Shown: positions 27,279 to 35,578 of the stretch, piece by piece
Layout: the number at the start of each line of letters is the position of its first letter
Numbering within the stretch: the first letter of the stretch is position 1
From: M30B19 sp041741535
GTDB taxonomy: Bacteria; Planctomycetota; Planctomycetia; Pirellulales; Pirellulaceae
DNA length: 64,000 bases
NCBI GenBank assembly: GCA_041741535.1
Contig: JBGSJV010000062.1
Coordinates: forward strand, 62,001 to 126,000
Direction: 5' to 3'
Notes under the pieces: generated by a model
Databases searched by the model: none
What the model was told of the DNA's origin: nothing
What the model saw: only the letters and a program-made list of their open reading frames with translations
Made by a program: the position numbers and the translations under genes

Positions 27279-28760
27279 TTATTTGGTTGCCCCAACAATC
27301 ACGGTCTTGGTTGTGGAATCGCTCGGTGAAGGCTCCATCGCTTCAGGATTGATTACCTTTACAGGATTGCCACCACGCAACCGTTCATTGCCTTCAATGA
27401 CGACCCAATCATCCGCCTGCAGATCGCCAGTCACGGCAACAAAATCAGCGACCGCCGTTCCAACCTCGACGGGAACCGACTTGACAATATTCGGTTCGAC
27501 AGACCGATCGATCACCATCAAGAACTTGCCCGTGTTGTTCAACACCAAGGCGTCTTTGTGAACCATGAGGCTCGGTTGTACTTCCCCGACCGTGACTTGC
27601 ACCTTGACCAACATGCCGGGATTCAAACGATAACCCAAAGCCGTGCGAGGATTATCCAATCGAATTTTGACGGGAAACGAACGCGACATCAGATCAGCCG
27701 TTGGAACCAAAGCCTGGATTTGTCCCGTCATGGTTTGAGGTTGATTGTCGACGCGGATCTGGGCGGACAAGGAACGCGGTTGGTCCTGCTTGGTCGTCGA
27801 TTCGGCAGGGATGATCGATTCGGTATCCGGCTCACGCATCGAATATTGAAAATCGGCCACCATGCCTTGTGGAACCATGATCACGACATCGATCGGATTC
27901 ATTTGCACGACTTCCGCAACGTCCGCACCAACGGTCAGCCATTGGCCAATCTCGGCGGTTCGTCGCGAGACGACACCTTCAAACGGAGCACGAACGGTGT
28001 ACTTTGACCGACGATCTTCCAACAACCGCAACGCTTCACGTTGGTTGTTGACTTGAGCGGCAACTTGAGCCAACCGAGCTTGTTGGACTCGCTCCAGTTT
28101 TCGAACGCCCGCTTCAGCGGCTATTTGATCTTGCTCGGCGGTGTCGTAGGCCGATTTCAGTTGGTCCAGTTCACTGAGCGACAATGCGGTGCCATTACGA
28201 GCCAATTCTCGGCCCCGATCTAGTTGTGCCCGCGCGAACTGAAACCGGGCTTGCGCCGCGCCCAACGCCGCTTGCGCCAGTTCTAAATCGGCGGGCAGCG
28301 ACTCTTGGAGTTCCTGCTGCATGGCTAGGCGTAAATCCAATTCGGAGCGAGCCGCATCTAGTTCGATATCGATGGTCGCCGTGCGCAGTTGGATCAACGG
28401 CACACCGGAGTCGATTGCCTCTCCATTGGCAGTTTCACCGACGGCAGTCGGATGAATAGCGTCGCCTTGGTCGACAAAAACTTCCTGCACGCGACCCTCG
28501 ACGGCGTTCCCAATGATCGCTTGTCGAATCGGGGTGACGGTGCCGACAAAGGTTCGCTCGGCGTGTATGACTTGTGGGCGAACGCCCCCGACACGAACCG
28601 GCAGCGGTTCGGCGGCTGCTTGGCCCCAAACCAACGCCCCGGACGTCCCAAGGAAACCGGCCACAATCAGATTTTTGATCCAACCACACGCTCGTGATCG
28701 GAACATTGGCGTCCGAGACACCGGCCCAAACGAATCGGTAGAACGATTTTGAAATGCCAT
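27279..28760 (-). CDS. RND efflux periplasmic adaptor (membrane fusion protein)
   Basis: A 493-residue HlyD/AcrA-type adaptor. A signal-anchor-like segment IKNLIVAGFLGTSGALVWGQAAA lies near residue 30. Then follow a lipoyl-like half (GTVTPIRQAIIGNAVEGRVQEVFVDQGD), a long alpha-hairpin rich in Ala, Gln and Glu, the second lipoyl half (YTVRAPFEGVVSRRTAEIGQWL), and beta-barrel and membrane-proximal domains. Residues 27279-27276 show it stops two bases before the pump start, so the two are one operon. The start at 28760 (MAFQNR) is one choice; another ATG is at 28706. Neither has a good Shine-Dalgarno. Confidence 0.88.
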   Translation of the reverse strand: MAFQNRSTDSFGPVSRTPMFRSRACGWIKNLIVAGFLGTSGALVWGQAAAEPLPVRVGGVRPQVIHAERTFVGTVTPIRQAIIGNAVEGRVQEVFVDQGDAIHPTAVGETANGEAIDSGVPLIQLRTATIDIELDAARSELDLRLAMQQELQESLPADLELAQAALGAAQARFQFARAQLDRGRELARNGTALSLSELDQLKSAYDTAEQDQIAAEAGVRKLERVQQARLAQVAAQVNNQREALRLLEDRRSKYTVRAPFEGVVSRRTAEIGQWLTVGADVAEVVQMNPIDVVIMVPQGMVADFQYSMREPDTESIIPAESTTKQDQPRSLSAQIRVDNQPQTMTGQIQALVPTADLMSRSFPVKIRLDNPRTALGYRLNPGMLVKVQVTVGEVQPSLMVHKDALVLNNTGKFLMVIDRSVEPNIVKSVPVEVGTAVADFVAVTGDLQADDWVVIEGNERLRGGNPVKVINPEAMEPSPSDSTTKTVIVGATK

Positions 28761-29093
28761 GGAGCAACTATATAAAGGAGGCAGGAAATTGGCGGGAGCC
28801 GGGCCAAAGGCCAATACCATTGAGTGAAGTCAGGTTGATTTGCTGGCGCTGGTACCCAATTTCGTCGGGCGAGTAGCGAAAAAGAGCGTTTGTCACGCTC
28901 CCCGCCCAGCGAAGGGACACCTGCGCTCGCGAAATCAGCTTCACTTGGAGGTATTAGGCCGTAGGTGGGCAATTACCCAACCCATCCGGCCCGGTTCGGA
29001 ATCGCCGATGGTCGGGCGTTTCCGAGTGAATCCGACGGTTGCCCGTCTCGAAGAATTCTTGCCCAGTGGAAGTCCGAGGCATGTTCCCCAAAC

Positions 29094-29179
29094 GAGTCTG
29101 ACCCTCTCTGGTCATGACTTTTTGTCCGCGATCTTGCATGCCCGCCAAAGGGTTAGCCCCCTTTTAGGACAATGCCTAG
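29094..29179 (-). repeat. Dispersed repeat family 2, copy 2
   Basis: The reverse complement of this segment aligns with 6683-6768 from ctaggc to the shared gagggtcagactc block. It lies in the 598-bp gap between the divergent adaptor gene and the murB-like gene. The rest of that gap (28761-29093 and 29180-29358) has no other feature I can support. Confidence 0.7.
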
Positions 29180-29358
29180 TGAATTCTCGAAACAGGCCCG
29201 TTAAGCTCCATGCTGCTCGGTGGCCCCACAAAAGTCAATTGCCGGGAACCCACCGTTAGGTTGTCAGTGGTGGCGTAAAGGGTAAGATTGTCCAACGGCG
29301 GCGTCGCGGAGACTCCGTGTTTTGGTAAAAGCTATTGGTGCAAATCCCGAGAAACTCC

Positions 29359-30237
29359 ATGAACCTATTTGCTGGGCTAGAGCATGTTGTGCAACAGGAT
29401 GTCCTGCTGAGCCCGTACAACTCGCTTCGAATTGGCGGAAACGCGGCCTATTTTGCCGTCCCGACCTCCCAAACTGAGTTACAAGCGGTCGTCCAACAAG
29501 CTCGAGCGGCCAACCTACCGGTTCGTGTCCTGGGTTATGGTGCCAATGTCCTGATCCCTTCGACGGGTTGGCCGGGCTTGATCATCCAATTGGCGGCCCC
29601 CGAATTTACGGGAATTGTCGTCCAGGGAAATCGAATGACGGCCGGTGGCGGTGCTAATTTGGCTCATTTTGTCTCGCTCGCCGTCCGCGAAGGTTTCAAA
29701 GGCCCGGAACAATTGGTCGGCATCCCTGGAACGATTGGCGGTGCCTTGCACGTGAATACATCGACCAACGGGGGCAGCATCGGTGCTTGGGTGAAACAGG
29801 CCACAGTACTGACAGCAGCCGGGGACGTCTTGATCCGCCAGCACGACCAAATGAACTTTAGCTACCGCCAAAGTAGCCTTAACGAACTGGCCATTATCGC
29901 GGCCGAGTTCGAATTCGAACGAGAAGCCAGCGAACAGGTTCTCCGTCGCATGCAGAAACTCTGGATCGTCCGCAAAGCCAAACAACCCATGTTGGACGAG
30001 CCCTGTGCCTACGTGTTCAAGGATCACGGCGGTTCGACCGCCACTCAAGTGTTGACCAAGGCCGGTGTCCAAGGCCTCAAATCAGGAGCTGTCGAAGTTT
30101 CGGACCGCGACCCGAACTTCTTTGTTGCCCGCCAAGGTGCGACCAGTACCGACTTTCTTGAGCTGGTTCAAAAGACCAAACAACAAGTCCAAGATCGGTC
30201 GGGAATCGATTTAGAGTTGGCCGTGGACGTTTGGTAA
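29359..30237 (+). CDS. murB: MurB-like UDP-N-acetylenolpyruvoylglucosamine reductase
   Basis: A 292-residue FAD protein of the MurB family, which makes UDP-N-acetylmuramate from UDP-GlcNAc enolpyruvate in peptidoglycan synthesis. FAD-domain signs are LLSPYNSLRIGGNAAYF, VLGYGANVLI and LVGIPGTIGGALHVN; the substrate-domain Tyr-Arg motif is FSYRQSSL. The catalytic GSVFKNP-type loop is instead CAYVFKDH (residues 216-223), where Tyr218 sits in the usual Ser/Cys position, though Cys216 is close. The C-terminus (ELAVDVW) lacks the classical Glu of LEPEV. It may be a divergent but active MurB, or a homologue with another job. A second copy elsewhere in the genome would matter. The ATG at 29359 is preferred to a TTG at 29335. 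Confidence 0.75.
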   Translation: MNLFAGLEHVVQQDVLLSPYNSLRIGGNAAYFAVPTSQTELQAVVQQARAANLPVRVLGYGANVLIPSTGWPGLIIQLAAPEFTGIVVQGNRMTAGGGANLAHFVSLAVREGFKGPEQLVGIPGTIGGALHVNTSTNGGSIGAWVKQATVLTAAGDVLIRQHDQMNFSYRQSSLNELAIIAAEFEFEREASEQVLRRMQKLWIVRKAKQPMLDEPCAYVFKDHGGSTATQVLTKAGVQGLKSGAVEVSDRDPNFFVARQGATSTDFLELVQKTKQQVQDRSGIDLELAVDVW

Positions 30238-30289
30238 TGGAGCTCGAACCAAGGACTTGAGTCTGAGGCGGTTCCATTTCACGGCTTCG

Positions 30290-30634
30290 TCACGCAATAC
30301 GAGCGATCTGGACGATGAACGCAAGTGCCGTGTTCAATGCTACAGAAGCGAGCATTGTCGCCACGAGAATTCCGTGACGAGGCACGTCGGGGAACAGGAT
30401 TCGAACGCCGCAGACCACTGCAATAGCGAACGGGAATTCTACGACACTAACCACAAATCCGACGAGCATTTCGCCAAATAGGCTACGTTCCGACAAGAAC
30501 GACGCAATCGCCACGATGACCAACATCGGGGCGCAAAACAACAACCAAACCAATACGTAGGAGCTGCTATCTTTCGCAATCGGCTCCAAGCTTAAGAAAT
30601 TTCGGAAGCGCGGTATGGCAGCTTTCTCAATCAT
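30290..30634 (-). CDS. Small membrane protein of unknown function
   Basis: A 114-residue protein with about three hydrophobic spans (YVLVWLLFCAPMLVIVAIASFL, LVGFVVSVVEFPFAIAVVCGV, GILVATMLASVALNTALAFIV). I recognise no family. The ATG at 30634 has a GAAAG upstream; a TTG two codons earlier is possible. It is converging with murB and stands apart from the dehydratase gene. Hydrophobic content favours a real gene, but codon use alone cannot prove it. Confidence 0.5.
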   Translation of the reverse strand: MIEKAAIPRFRNFLSLEPIAKDSSSYVLVWLLFCAPMLVIVAIASFLSERSLFGEMLVGFVVSVVEFPFAIAVVCGVRILFPDVPRHGILVATMLASVALNTALAFIVQIARIA

Positions 30635-30662
30635 AAACAACTTGGACTTTCTTTCAAATCGA

Positions 30663-30730
30663 GGCTGACCTTCCGGTCATGTCGTTTTGACTGGGATCTT
30701 GCATGACGTCCCGAGAGTCCGACCTGGTTC
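30663..30730 (-). repeat. Dispersed repeat family 2, degenerate copy 3
   Basis: Shares ggtcatg, tttttg-like spacing and gatcttgcatg with copy 2 (29094-29179) on the same strand, and ends with a further agactcc. It is more diverged and perhaps partly rearranged. It lies between the small membrane protein and the dehydratase gene. Confidence 0.5.
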
Positions 30731-30775
30731 AGACTCCTTCGACGACAATGCCCCGCGTTCCTAAATCGAGCGAAA

Positions 30776-31783
30776 TTAAACCGGCACAAAATCGCGATTG
30801 CCGCCAGAGATAATCACGCCAATCTGCGGCTCGGTGGAACCATCGGCAAAAATTTTTCGCTGGTTGGCCAACAGTTGCCTGAGCCCCGCTAAGGAAACCG
30901 CACCGCTGGGTTCGACGATCCACTTGAGTCGCTCCCAGAAAATTCGCATGGCTGCGTTGATCTCCTGGTCGTCTACCGTAACGATCCCAGTCAATTGTTG
31001 TTGGATAATCGGCCAAGTCCATTGGCCTAAGGTCGTGAGCAAGCCATCCGCGATGGTTTGTGGCTTCTGTTCGGTTACGAGTGATTGTTGCTGCAAACTG
31101 CGAAACGCATCGTCCGCGCCGGTTGGTTCCGCCGCAAAAACCGCCACGCGCCGATCCGAGTGGAACCACGCGGCTGAAAGGCAGGTTCCCGCCAATAACC
31201 CACCGCCGCCGACCGGTGCGACGATGACATCCAGTTGTGGAACGTCCGTCAAAAGTTCCCAAGCAGCAGTCGCTTGCCCCAGAACAATGGTCGCTTGGTC
31301 AAACGGGTGAACCAACGTTGCCCCGGTTCGCTCGATGATCTCTTGCGTTGCGGCAATCCGCGCGGCTTGGGTTGGTTGACAGGTTACCACCAGCGCACCT
31401 CGATCGCGCGTCGCCTGCATCTTGACCGCCGGGGAGTTCTCGGGCATCACGACGGTGCATTGGATCTCCCGCCTTTGTGCGGCGATCGCCAACGCTTGGG
31501 CGTGATTTCCTGAACTGTGAGTGACGACTCCGCGACTAGCCTGTTCCTCACTTAATTGCAGCACCGAGTTCATGGCGCCACGAATTTTGAACGCGCCCCC
31601 ACGCTGGAAATGTTCGCACTTGAAATGCACGCGACAACCCAACTGTTGGTTCAGCCAGGCATTCTCCAAAACCGGCGTGTGATGCACGAAGCCCTTTATT
31701 CGGGCAACGGCTGACAAAATTCCTGCCCGTGAAAACTCGGAGCGAGGCGGAGTGTATTCGGGTACAAGTTCGAGATATGGCAT
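30776..31783 (-). CDS. Threonine/serine dehydratase family PLP enzyme
   Basis: A 335-residue fold-type II PLP enzyme. The Lys of GGAFKIRGA binds PLP; THSSGNHAQALAIAA contains the substrate loop (SSGNH), VAPVGGGGLLAG binds the PLP phosphate, and HPFDQATIVLGQAT is a typical dehydratase segment. There is no C-terminal ACT regulatory domain, so it resembles catabolic threonine/serine dehydratase, or the closely similar serine racemase or 3-hydroxyaspartate dehydratase, rather than feedback-regulated IlvA. The start ATG at 31783 gives a slightly longer N-terminus (PYLELVPEYTPPRSEF) than usual. No metabolic neighbours help. Confidence 0.88.
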   Translation of the reverse strand: MPYLELVPEYTPPRSEFSRAGILSAVARIKGFVHHTPVLENAWLNQQLGCRVHFKCEHFQRGGAFKIRGAMNSVLQLSEEQASRGVVTHSSGNHAQALAIAAQRREIQCTVVMPENSPAVKMQATRDRGALVVTCQPTQAARIAATQEIIERTGATLVHPFDQATIVLGQATAAWELLTDVPQLDVIVAPVGGGGLLAGTCLSAAWFHSDRRVAVFAAEPTGADDAFRSLQQQSLVTEQKPQTIADGLLTTLGQWTWPIIQQQLTGIVTVDDQEINAAMRIFWERLKWIVEPSGAVSLAGLRQLLANQRKIFADGSTEPQIGVIISGGNRDFVPV

Positions 31784-31851
31784 CGTGGGTGGTTCCTGGA
31801 AGTCGAGCGTGAGGGATCTCGGGCAGAATTGAATTGTAGTCTGGTTTTCTA

Positions 31852-31979
31852 TAGTAGCACGAGCGCCCCGATCGTGCCTGGAGCGGAGCAGAGATGTGTT
31901 CGGCGATTGAATGAAAAACTCGAATCAGGGAATGGATCGTATCTCAAATCCGGGAGCGATCGGGGCGCTCGCTCTACTA
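31852..31979 (+). mobile_element. MITE-like element, family 4 copy 1
   Basis: 128 bp with 23-nt terminal inverted repeats differing at 2 positions (31852-31874 and 31957-31979; core gagcgccccgatcg). A second copy at 32167-32289 is near-identical throughout, including cggcgattgaatgaaaaact. Similarity runs on for about 15 bp past the right end (gtgaacccacccga). No coding content. Confidence 0.75.
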
Positions 31980-32125
31980 TGTGAACCCACCCGATTTGGC
32001 CGAGTTGGCGTTGAGAAATAGAAGAGGACGCACCGCAAGAGATTAAGATAACGCAGAGAAGACAAAGTCGGATCGTAATAGAATCCGTTCGCACGTCTCA
32101 TTCCGAATTACTTATTGGAGCTTCG

Positions 32126-32166
32126 ATCATATCTCAAATCCCAGAGCAATCGGGGCACTCACAGCA
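32126..32166 (+). repeat. Truncated right end of a family 4 element
   Basis: Starts catatctcaaatcc and continues to aatcggggcactcac, matching the last third of the family 4 copies with more changes. It abuts the left end of copy 2 head to tail, so it looks like the decayed remainder of an earlier insertion. Confidence 0.5.
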
Positions 32167-32289
32167 TAGTAGCACGAGCGCCCCGATCGTGCCTGGAGCA
32201 GAGATGCGTTCGGCGATTGAATGAAAAACTCGAATCAGGGAATGGATCGTATCTCAAATTCCGGAGCGATCGGGGCGCTCGCTCTACTA
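32167..32289 (+). mobile_element. MITE-like element, family 4 copy 2
   Basis: Near-identical to 31852-31979; main differences are a 6-bp length change around gagcagagatg and single substitutions. Terminal inverted repeats at 32167-32189 and 32267-32289. The high identity points to recent duplication or gene conversion. The gap 31784-32542 holds only these elements and short unassigned sequence. Confidence 0.75.
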
Positions 32290-32542
32290 TGTGAACCCAC
32301 CCGACTTGGTGTTAGGCCCAAAACCGCCGCGGGACTGATGGCGCACGTTGGATGGTGCGCTCTTGCAACACGTCTGTCTATTTCGTTCCGGTTGGAGTAC
32401 CCTAATCGGGCGGTTCGGAAATCGTGATTGCCCGAGAACCACGGGTCCAGTGCGGTTTGGGCCGGTTCGGTTCGGTCGCCAAGCCCAGGCTTGCGGCGGA
32501 TCACCGAGAGTGGTGAGTTTTTGTCGGTTGGAGTGGCGTGGA

Positions 32543-34012
32543 ATGTCCGGTGGCACAGTCATTTTGGCGGTGGATTTAGGGGCCAGTAGTGGTCGGGTCT
32601 TGGCCTGTGAATTTACAGGCCCGGCGTTTCAGCTGCACGAGGTGCATCGCTTCGCCAACTTTGGAGTTCGGATCGGCGAGCACTTGATGTGGAACCTGCC
32701 CGGTCTATGGCAAGAGATCCTCAACGGTCTAACTCTCGCGGCGCGAAAGTTTTCAGCGGCCCGGATCGCCAGTGTGGGCGTGGACACCTGGGGAGTCGAC
32801 TTCGCCTTGCTGGGTGAATCCCAAGAACTGTTGTCGTTGCCGTTTCATTATCGCGATCAACAGACCGAAGGCGGACTAGAACGCGCCTTCGACGTTGTGC
32901 CCCAAAGTGAAATCTATCGCCAAACGGGCTTGCAGTTCATGACGATCAACTCGTTGTACCAACTGTTAGCGATCAAGGCTCGGCAACCGCAACTGATCGG
33001 GCTGGCGCGGCAGTTCTTGATGATGCCGGACTTGTTCCATTGGCTACTCAGTGGGCAGCGCAGCAACGAAATCACGGACGTTTCGACTTCGCAGTTGTAC
33101 AATCCGACAACGAACGAGTGGGCGGTGGACTTGATCACTCGGTTCGGTTTGCCGCGCGAGATGTTTGGGCCTTTGACCCCGGCCGGCACGTCGCTCGGGT
33201 CGCTGCGTTGCATCGTGCAACAAGAGACGGGGTTGGTGGCGAGCACTCAAGTGATTTTGCCGGGAACGCACGACACGGCCAGTGCTGTGGTTGCGGTTCC
33301 CGTGAATCAAGTACCATCCACGGCTCCCGATTGGTGCTACATCAGCAGCGGGACCTGGAGCTTGATGGGCGTCGAAGTTAGTCGGCCCATCATCAACGAC
33401 CTGACGGCCGCCCACAACTTTACGAATGAAGCGGGAGTTGGCGGCACGACCCGTTTGCTCAAGAACATTGCCGGGCTATGGCTGATCCAAGAATGCCGCA
33501 GAATTTGGGAACGAGCCGGTCGAGTTTACACTTGGGAACAGATGGCCGAAATGGCGCGCGGGGTGCCGCCCTGCCAATTCTTCGTCAATCCGGATGATCC
33601 GGCTTTGAATGCTCCGGCGGACATGCCGCAGACGATTCGTGAACTGGCTCAACGGTCGGGAGCCGCACCTGAGACCGATGCCCAGATCCTCCGTTGTGCT
33701 TTTGACAGTCTGGCGCGGCGGTATTCGGAAGTTTTGCGAAGTTTGGAGCAAATAATTGGGCGCCGCATCGAATCCATCTACGTGGTGGGCGGTGGCGTGC
33801 AAAACCAATTGCTGTGTCAATTGACGGCCGATGCGTGCGACCGACCAGTGATTGCGGGACCCAGCGAAGCGACCGCCATTGGCAATGCTCTGATCCAAGC
33901 CACGCGAATTGGACTAGTGAGCGATGTCCAACAGGCTCGGCAGTGGATCGCCGCCCAGCAGCCTCGACTCATTTACGAACCCCAACATTCGGCGATTTGG
34001 AAAGATCGGTGA
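32543..34012 (+). CDS. rhaB: Rhamnulokinase (FGGY family)
   Basis: A 489-residue sugar kinase of the FGGY/ASKHA fold. It begins MSGGTVILAVDLGASSGR (phosphate 1 motif), has VGVDTWGVDFALLG and FHYRDQQTEG, the catalytic Asp region LPGTHDTASAV, the adenosine motif YVVGGGVQNQLLCQLTAD and GPSEATAIGNALIQA. These features fit rhamnulokinase, which phosphorylates L-rhamnulose. A start at 32543 gives a normal N-terminus; upstream reading is in the region of dispersed repeats. No isomerase or aldolase of the rhamnose pathway is next to it. Its stop overlaps the start of the following GTPase gene by 4 bp, an unusual neighbour. Confidence 0.9.
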   Translation: MSGGTVILAVDLGASSGRVLACEFTGPAFQLHEVHRFANFGVRIGEHLMWNLPGLWQEILNGLTLAARKFSAARIASVGVDTWGVDFALLGESQELLSLPFHYRDQQTEGGLERAFDVVPQSEIYRQTGLQFMTINSLYQLLAIKARQPQLIGLARQFLMMPDLFHWLLSGQRSNEITDVSTSQLYNPTTNEWAVDLITRFGLPREMFGPLTPAGTSLGSLRCIVQQETGLVASTQVILPGTHDTASAVVAVPVNQVPSTAPDWCYISSGTWSLMGVEVSRPIINDLTAAHNFTNEAGVGGTTRLLKNIAGLWLIQECRRIWERAGRVYTWEQMAEMARGVPPCQFFVNPDDPALNAPADMPQTIRELAQRSGAAPETDAQILRCAFDSLARRYSEVLRSLEQIIGRRIESIYVVGGGVQNQLLCQLTADACDRPVIAGPSEATAIGNALIQATRIGLVSDVQQARQWIAAQQPRLIYEPQHSAIWKDR

Positions 34013-35571
34013 ACCCGTTGATTCCTACTCGCTTTCTGCCGAATCAAGCTTGGACGGGGTTCGTGTTGGTATTGGCCGCAGCTCTCTTTGGCTTGGTGTT
34101 GATCTACGTGCCGAGCTTTATCGTGGATCAAGCGGATAAAGTCCAGCAATTTGGAACGTTCTGGACCGTGGTCTATTTTTCTGTCGTCGCGATCGGCAGT
34201 CTGTTGTTTTTGGGCGCGACAGGTTACGTCGGCTACACCTTGTATGGCCGCCAGAAGTCCAAAGAAAAGCGATTGGAGCGGCGTGACAAGAGCCCTAGCG
34301 AACTAAGTGCCTCGGAGCGAACGGCGCAAATTCGCGAAAACATTGCCGAGATCCAACGCGTTCAAGCAAATCTGGAGGCGGACGTCCGCCAACAACTTCA
34401 GCCGATGTTGACCACCTTCGGCGAAAAACAATCGGCCCAACGATTGGAGATCGTCGCGTTTGGTTCGATCAGTTGTGGCAAGTCGAGTCTGCTCAACGCA
34501 TTGGCCGGACGCCAAGTTTTTGCCACCGACGTCCGCGGAGGTACCACGTTACGGCGAAGCGATATCCAATGGCCGGGTGATCAACACGTGTTGTTGGTCG
34601 ACACGCCGGGGTTGGGTGAAGTGGACGGAGCCGAGCACGTGCAAGAGGCCGCTAGCGCCGCTCAGAATGCCGACGTGGTGTTGGTCGTGGTTGATGGACC
34701 GCTGCGCGATAGCGAGTATCGACTGATTCAAGTTTTGCAGAGAATGGAGAAACGCTTGCTCATCTGCTTGAACAAAGCGGATTGGTACAGTGCAGAAGAT
34801 CAACAACGACTCCGCGAGCAATTGACCAAACAAACCGAGGGAGCCGTCAAGTTGGAGGATGTGCTCACCGTACAGGCATCGTCTGGTTATCGCTTGCGAT
34901 ATCGAGTGGCCTTGGATGGGACCACGACAGAAGAGGTAGTGCCGCTGCCGGCCTCGATCGAGAACTTGGCCAAACGACTGCGGGAAACCGTGCGCAGCGA
35001 CGGCAAAGAATTGTTGTTGGACAATCTCCTGTTGCAAAGTCGCAGCTTGCTGGACCAAGCCAAACAGAAGGCCGTCGCGGCCTTGGATCAGAAAGCTTGG
35101 GCGATCATCGATAGTTGGGCGTTGGGTGCGGGAACCGTTGCCGCGTTGCCATTTCCCATTGTGGACATTGCCGCCGGAGTCGCCATCAACACCAAGATGG
35201 TGGTCGATTTGGCCAAGGTCTACGATCAGCAGCTCGATCTTAGTTCGGCGTCCTTGTTGTTAGGCAAGTTGGCCACCAACTTGATCGGCATCTTGGGTAC
35301 CACAGCAGTTGTCAGCGGCGTTTCTTCGTTGTTGAAGACGGTGCCTGGCATCAACGTGGCCGGAAGCTTGGTGCAAGCTTGTGTGCAACTGCTGATCACT
35401 CGGTGGATCGGTGTGGTGTTCATGGAGTACTTCAAAAACGAAATGCAAGAGCCGGAAGGTGGCTTGGCGGGATTGGCCCAACGCGAATGGAAGCGAATGA
35501 CCACCATTGCCGAGCTGAAGAAATTGGTGGATGTGGCTCGCAAGAATCTGACTTCGGCGTCGTCCCATTAA
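34009..35571 (+). CDS. Membrane-anchored GTPase with DUF697-like domain
   Basis: A 520-residue protein starting at the GTG that overlaps the rhaB stop (gGTGA). Residues about 17-38 and 50-75 are two membrane spans, followed by a charged coiled-coil stretch (QKSKEKRLERRDKS through ENIAEIQRVQANLEADV). The GTPase core is Era/YcjX-like: P-loop GSISCGKSS at 152-160, a Thr-rich switch (RGGTTLRRS), DTPG at 198-201, NKAD at 255-258. The C-terminal 150 residues match the DUF697 pattern (LGAGTVAALPFPIVDIAAGVAINTKMVVDLAKVY, LQACVQLLITRW). It is probably a cytoplasmic-facing membrane GTPase. Its close neighbour 35579-36991 is a paralogue, and the two may form one complex. Cellular job unknown. Confidence 0.82.
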   Translation: MNPLIPTRFLPNQAWTGFVLVLAAALFGLVLIYVPSFIVDQADKVQQFGTFWTVVYFSVVAIGSLLFLGATGYVGYTLYGRQKSKEKRLERRDKSPSELSASERTAQIRENIAEIQRVQANLEADVRQQLQPMLTTFGEKQSAQRLEIVAFGSISCGKSSLLNALAGRQVFATDVRGGTTLRRSDIQWPGDQHVLLVDTPGLGEVDGAEHVQEAASAAQNADVVLVVVDGPLRDSEYRLIQVLQRMEKRLLICLNKADWYSAEDQQRLREQLTKQTEGAVKLEDVLTVQASSGYRLRYRVALDGTTTEEVVPLPASIENLAKRLRETVRSDGKELLLDNLLLQSRSLLDQAKQKAVAALDQKAWAIIDSWALGAGTVAALPFPIVDIAAGVAINTKMVVDLAKVYDQQLDLSSASLLLGKLATNLIGILGTTAVVSGVSSLLKTVPGINVAGSLVQACVQLLITRWIGVVFMEYFKNEMQEPEGGLAGLAQREWKRMTTIAELKKLVDVARKNLTSASSH

Positions 35572-35578
35572 GAGGTAC

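Noticed and set aside
28765..28785. TATATA-like run ahead of the efflux adaptor gene
   Set aside because: No -35 box at a proper distance on the minus strand.
32348..32542. N-terminal extension of rhamnulokinase
   Set aside because: The family N-terminus begins at 32543; the upstream residues look like translated non-coding DNA.
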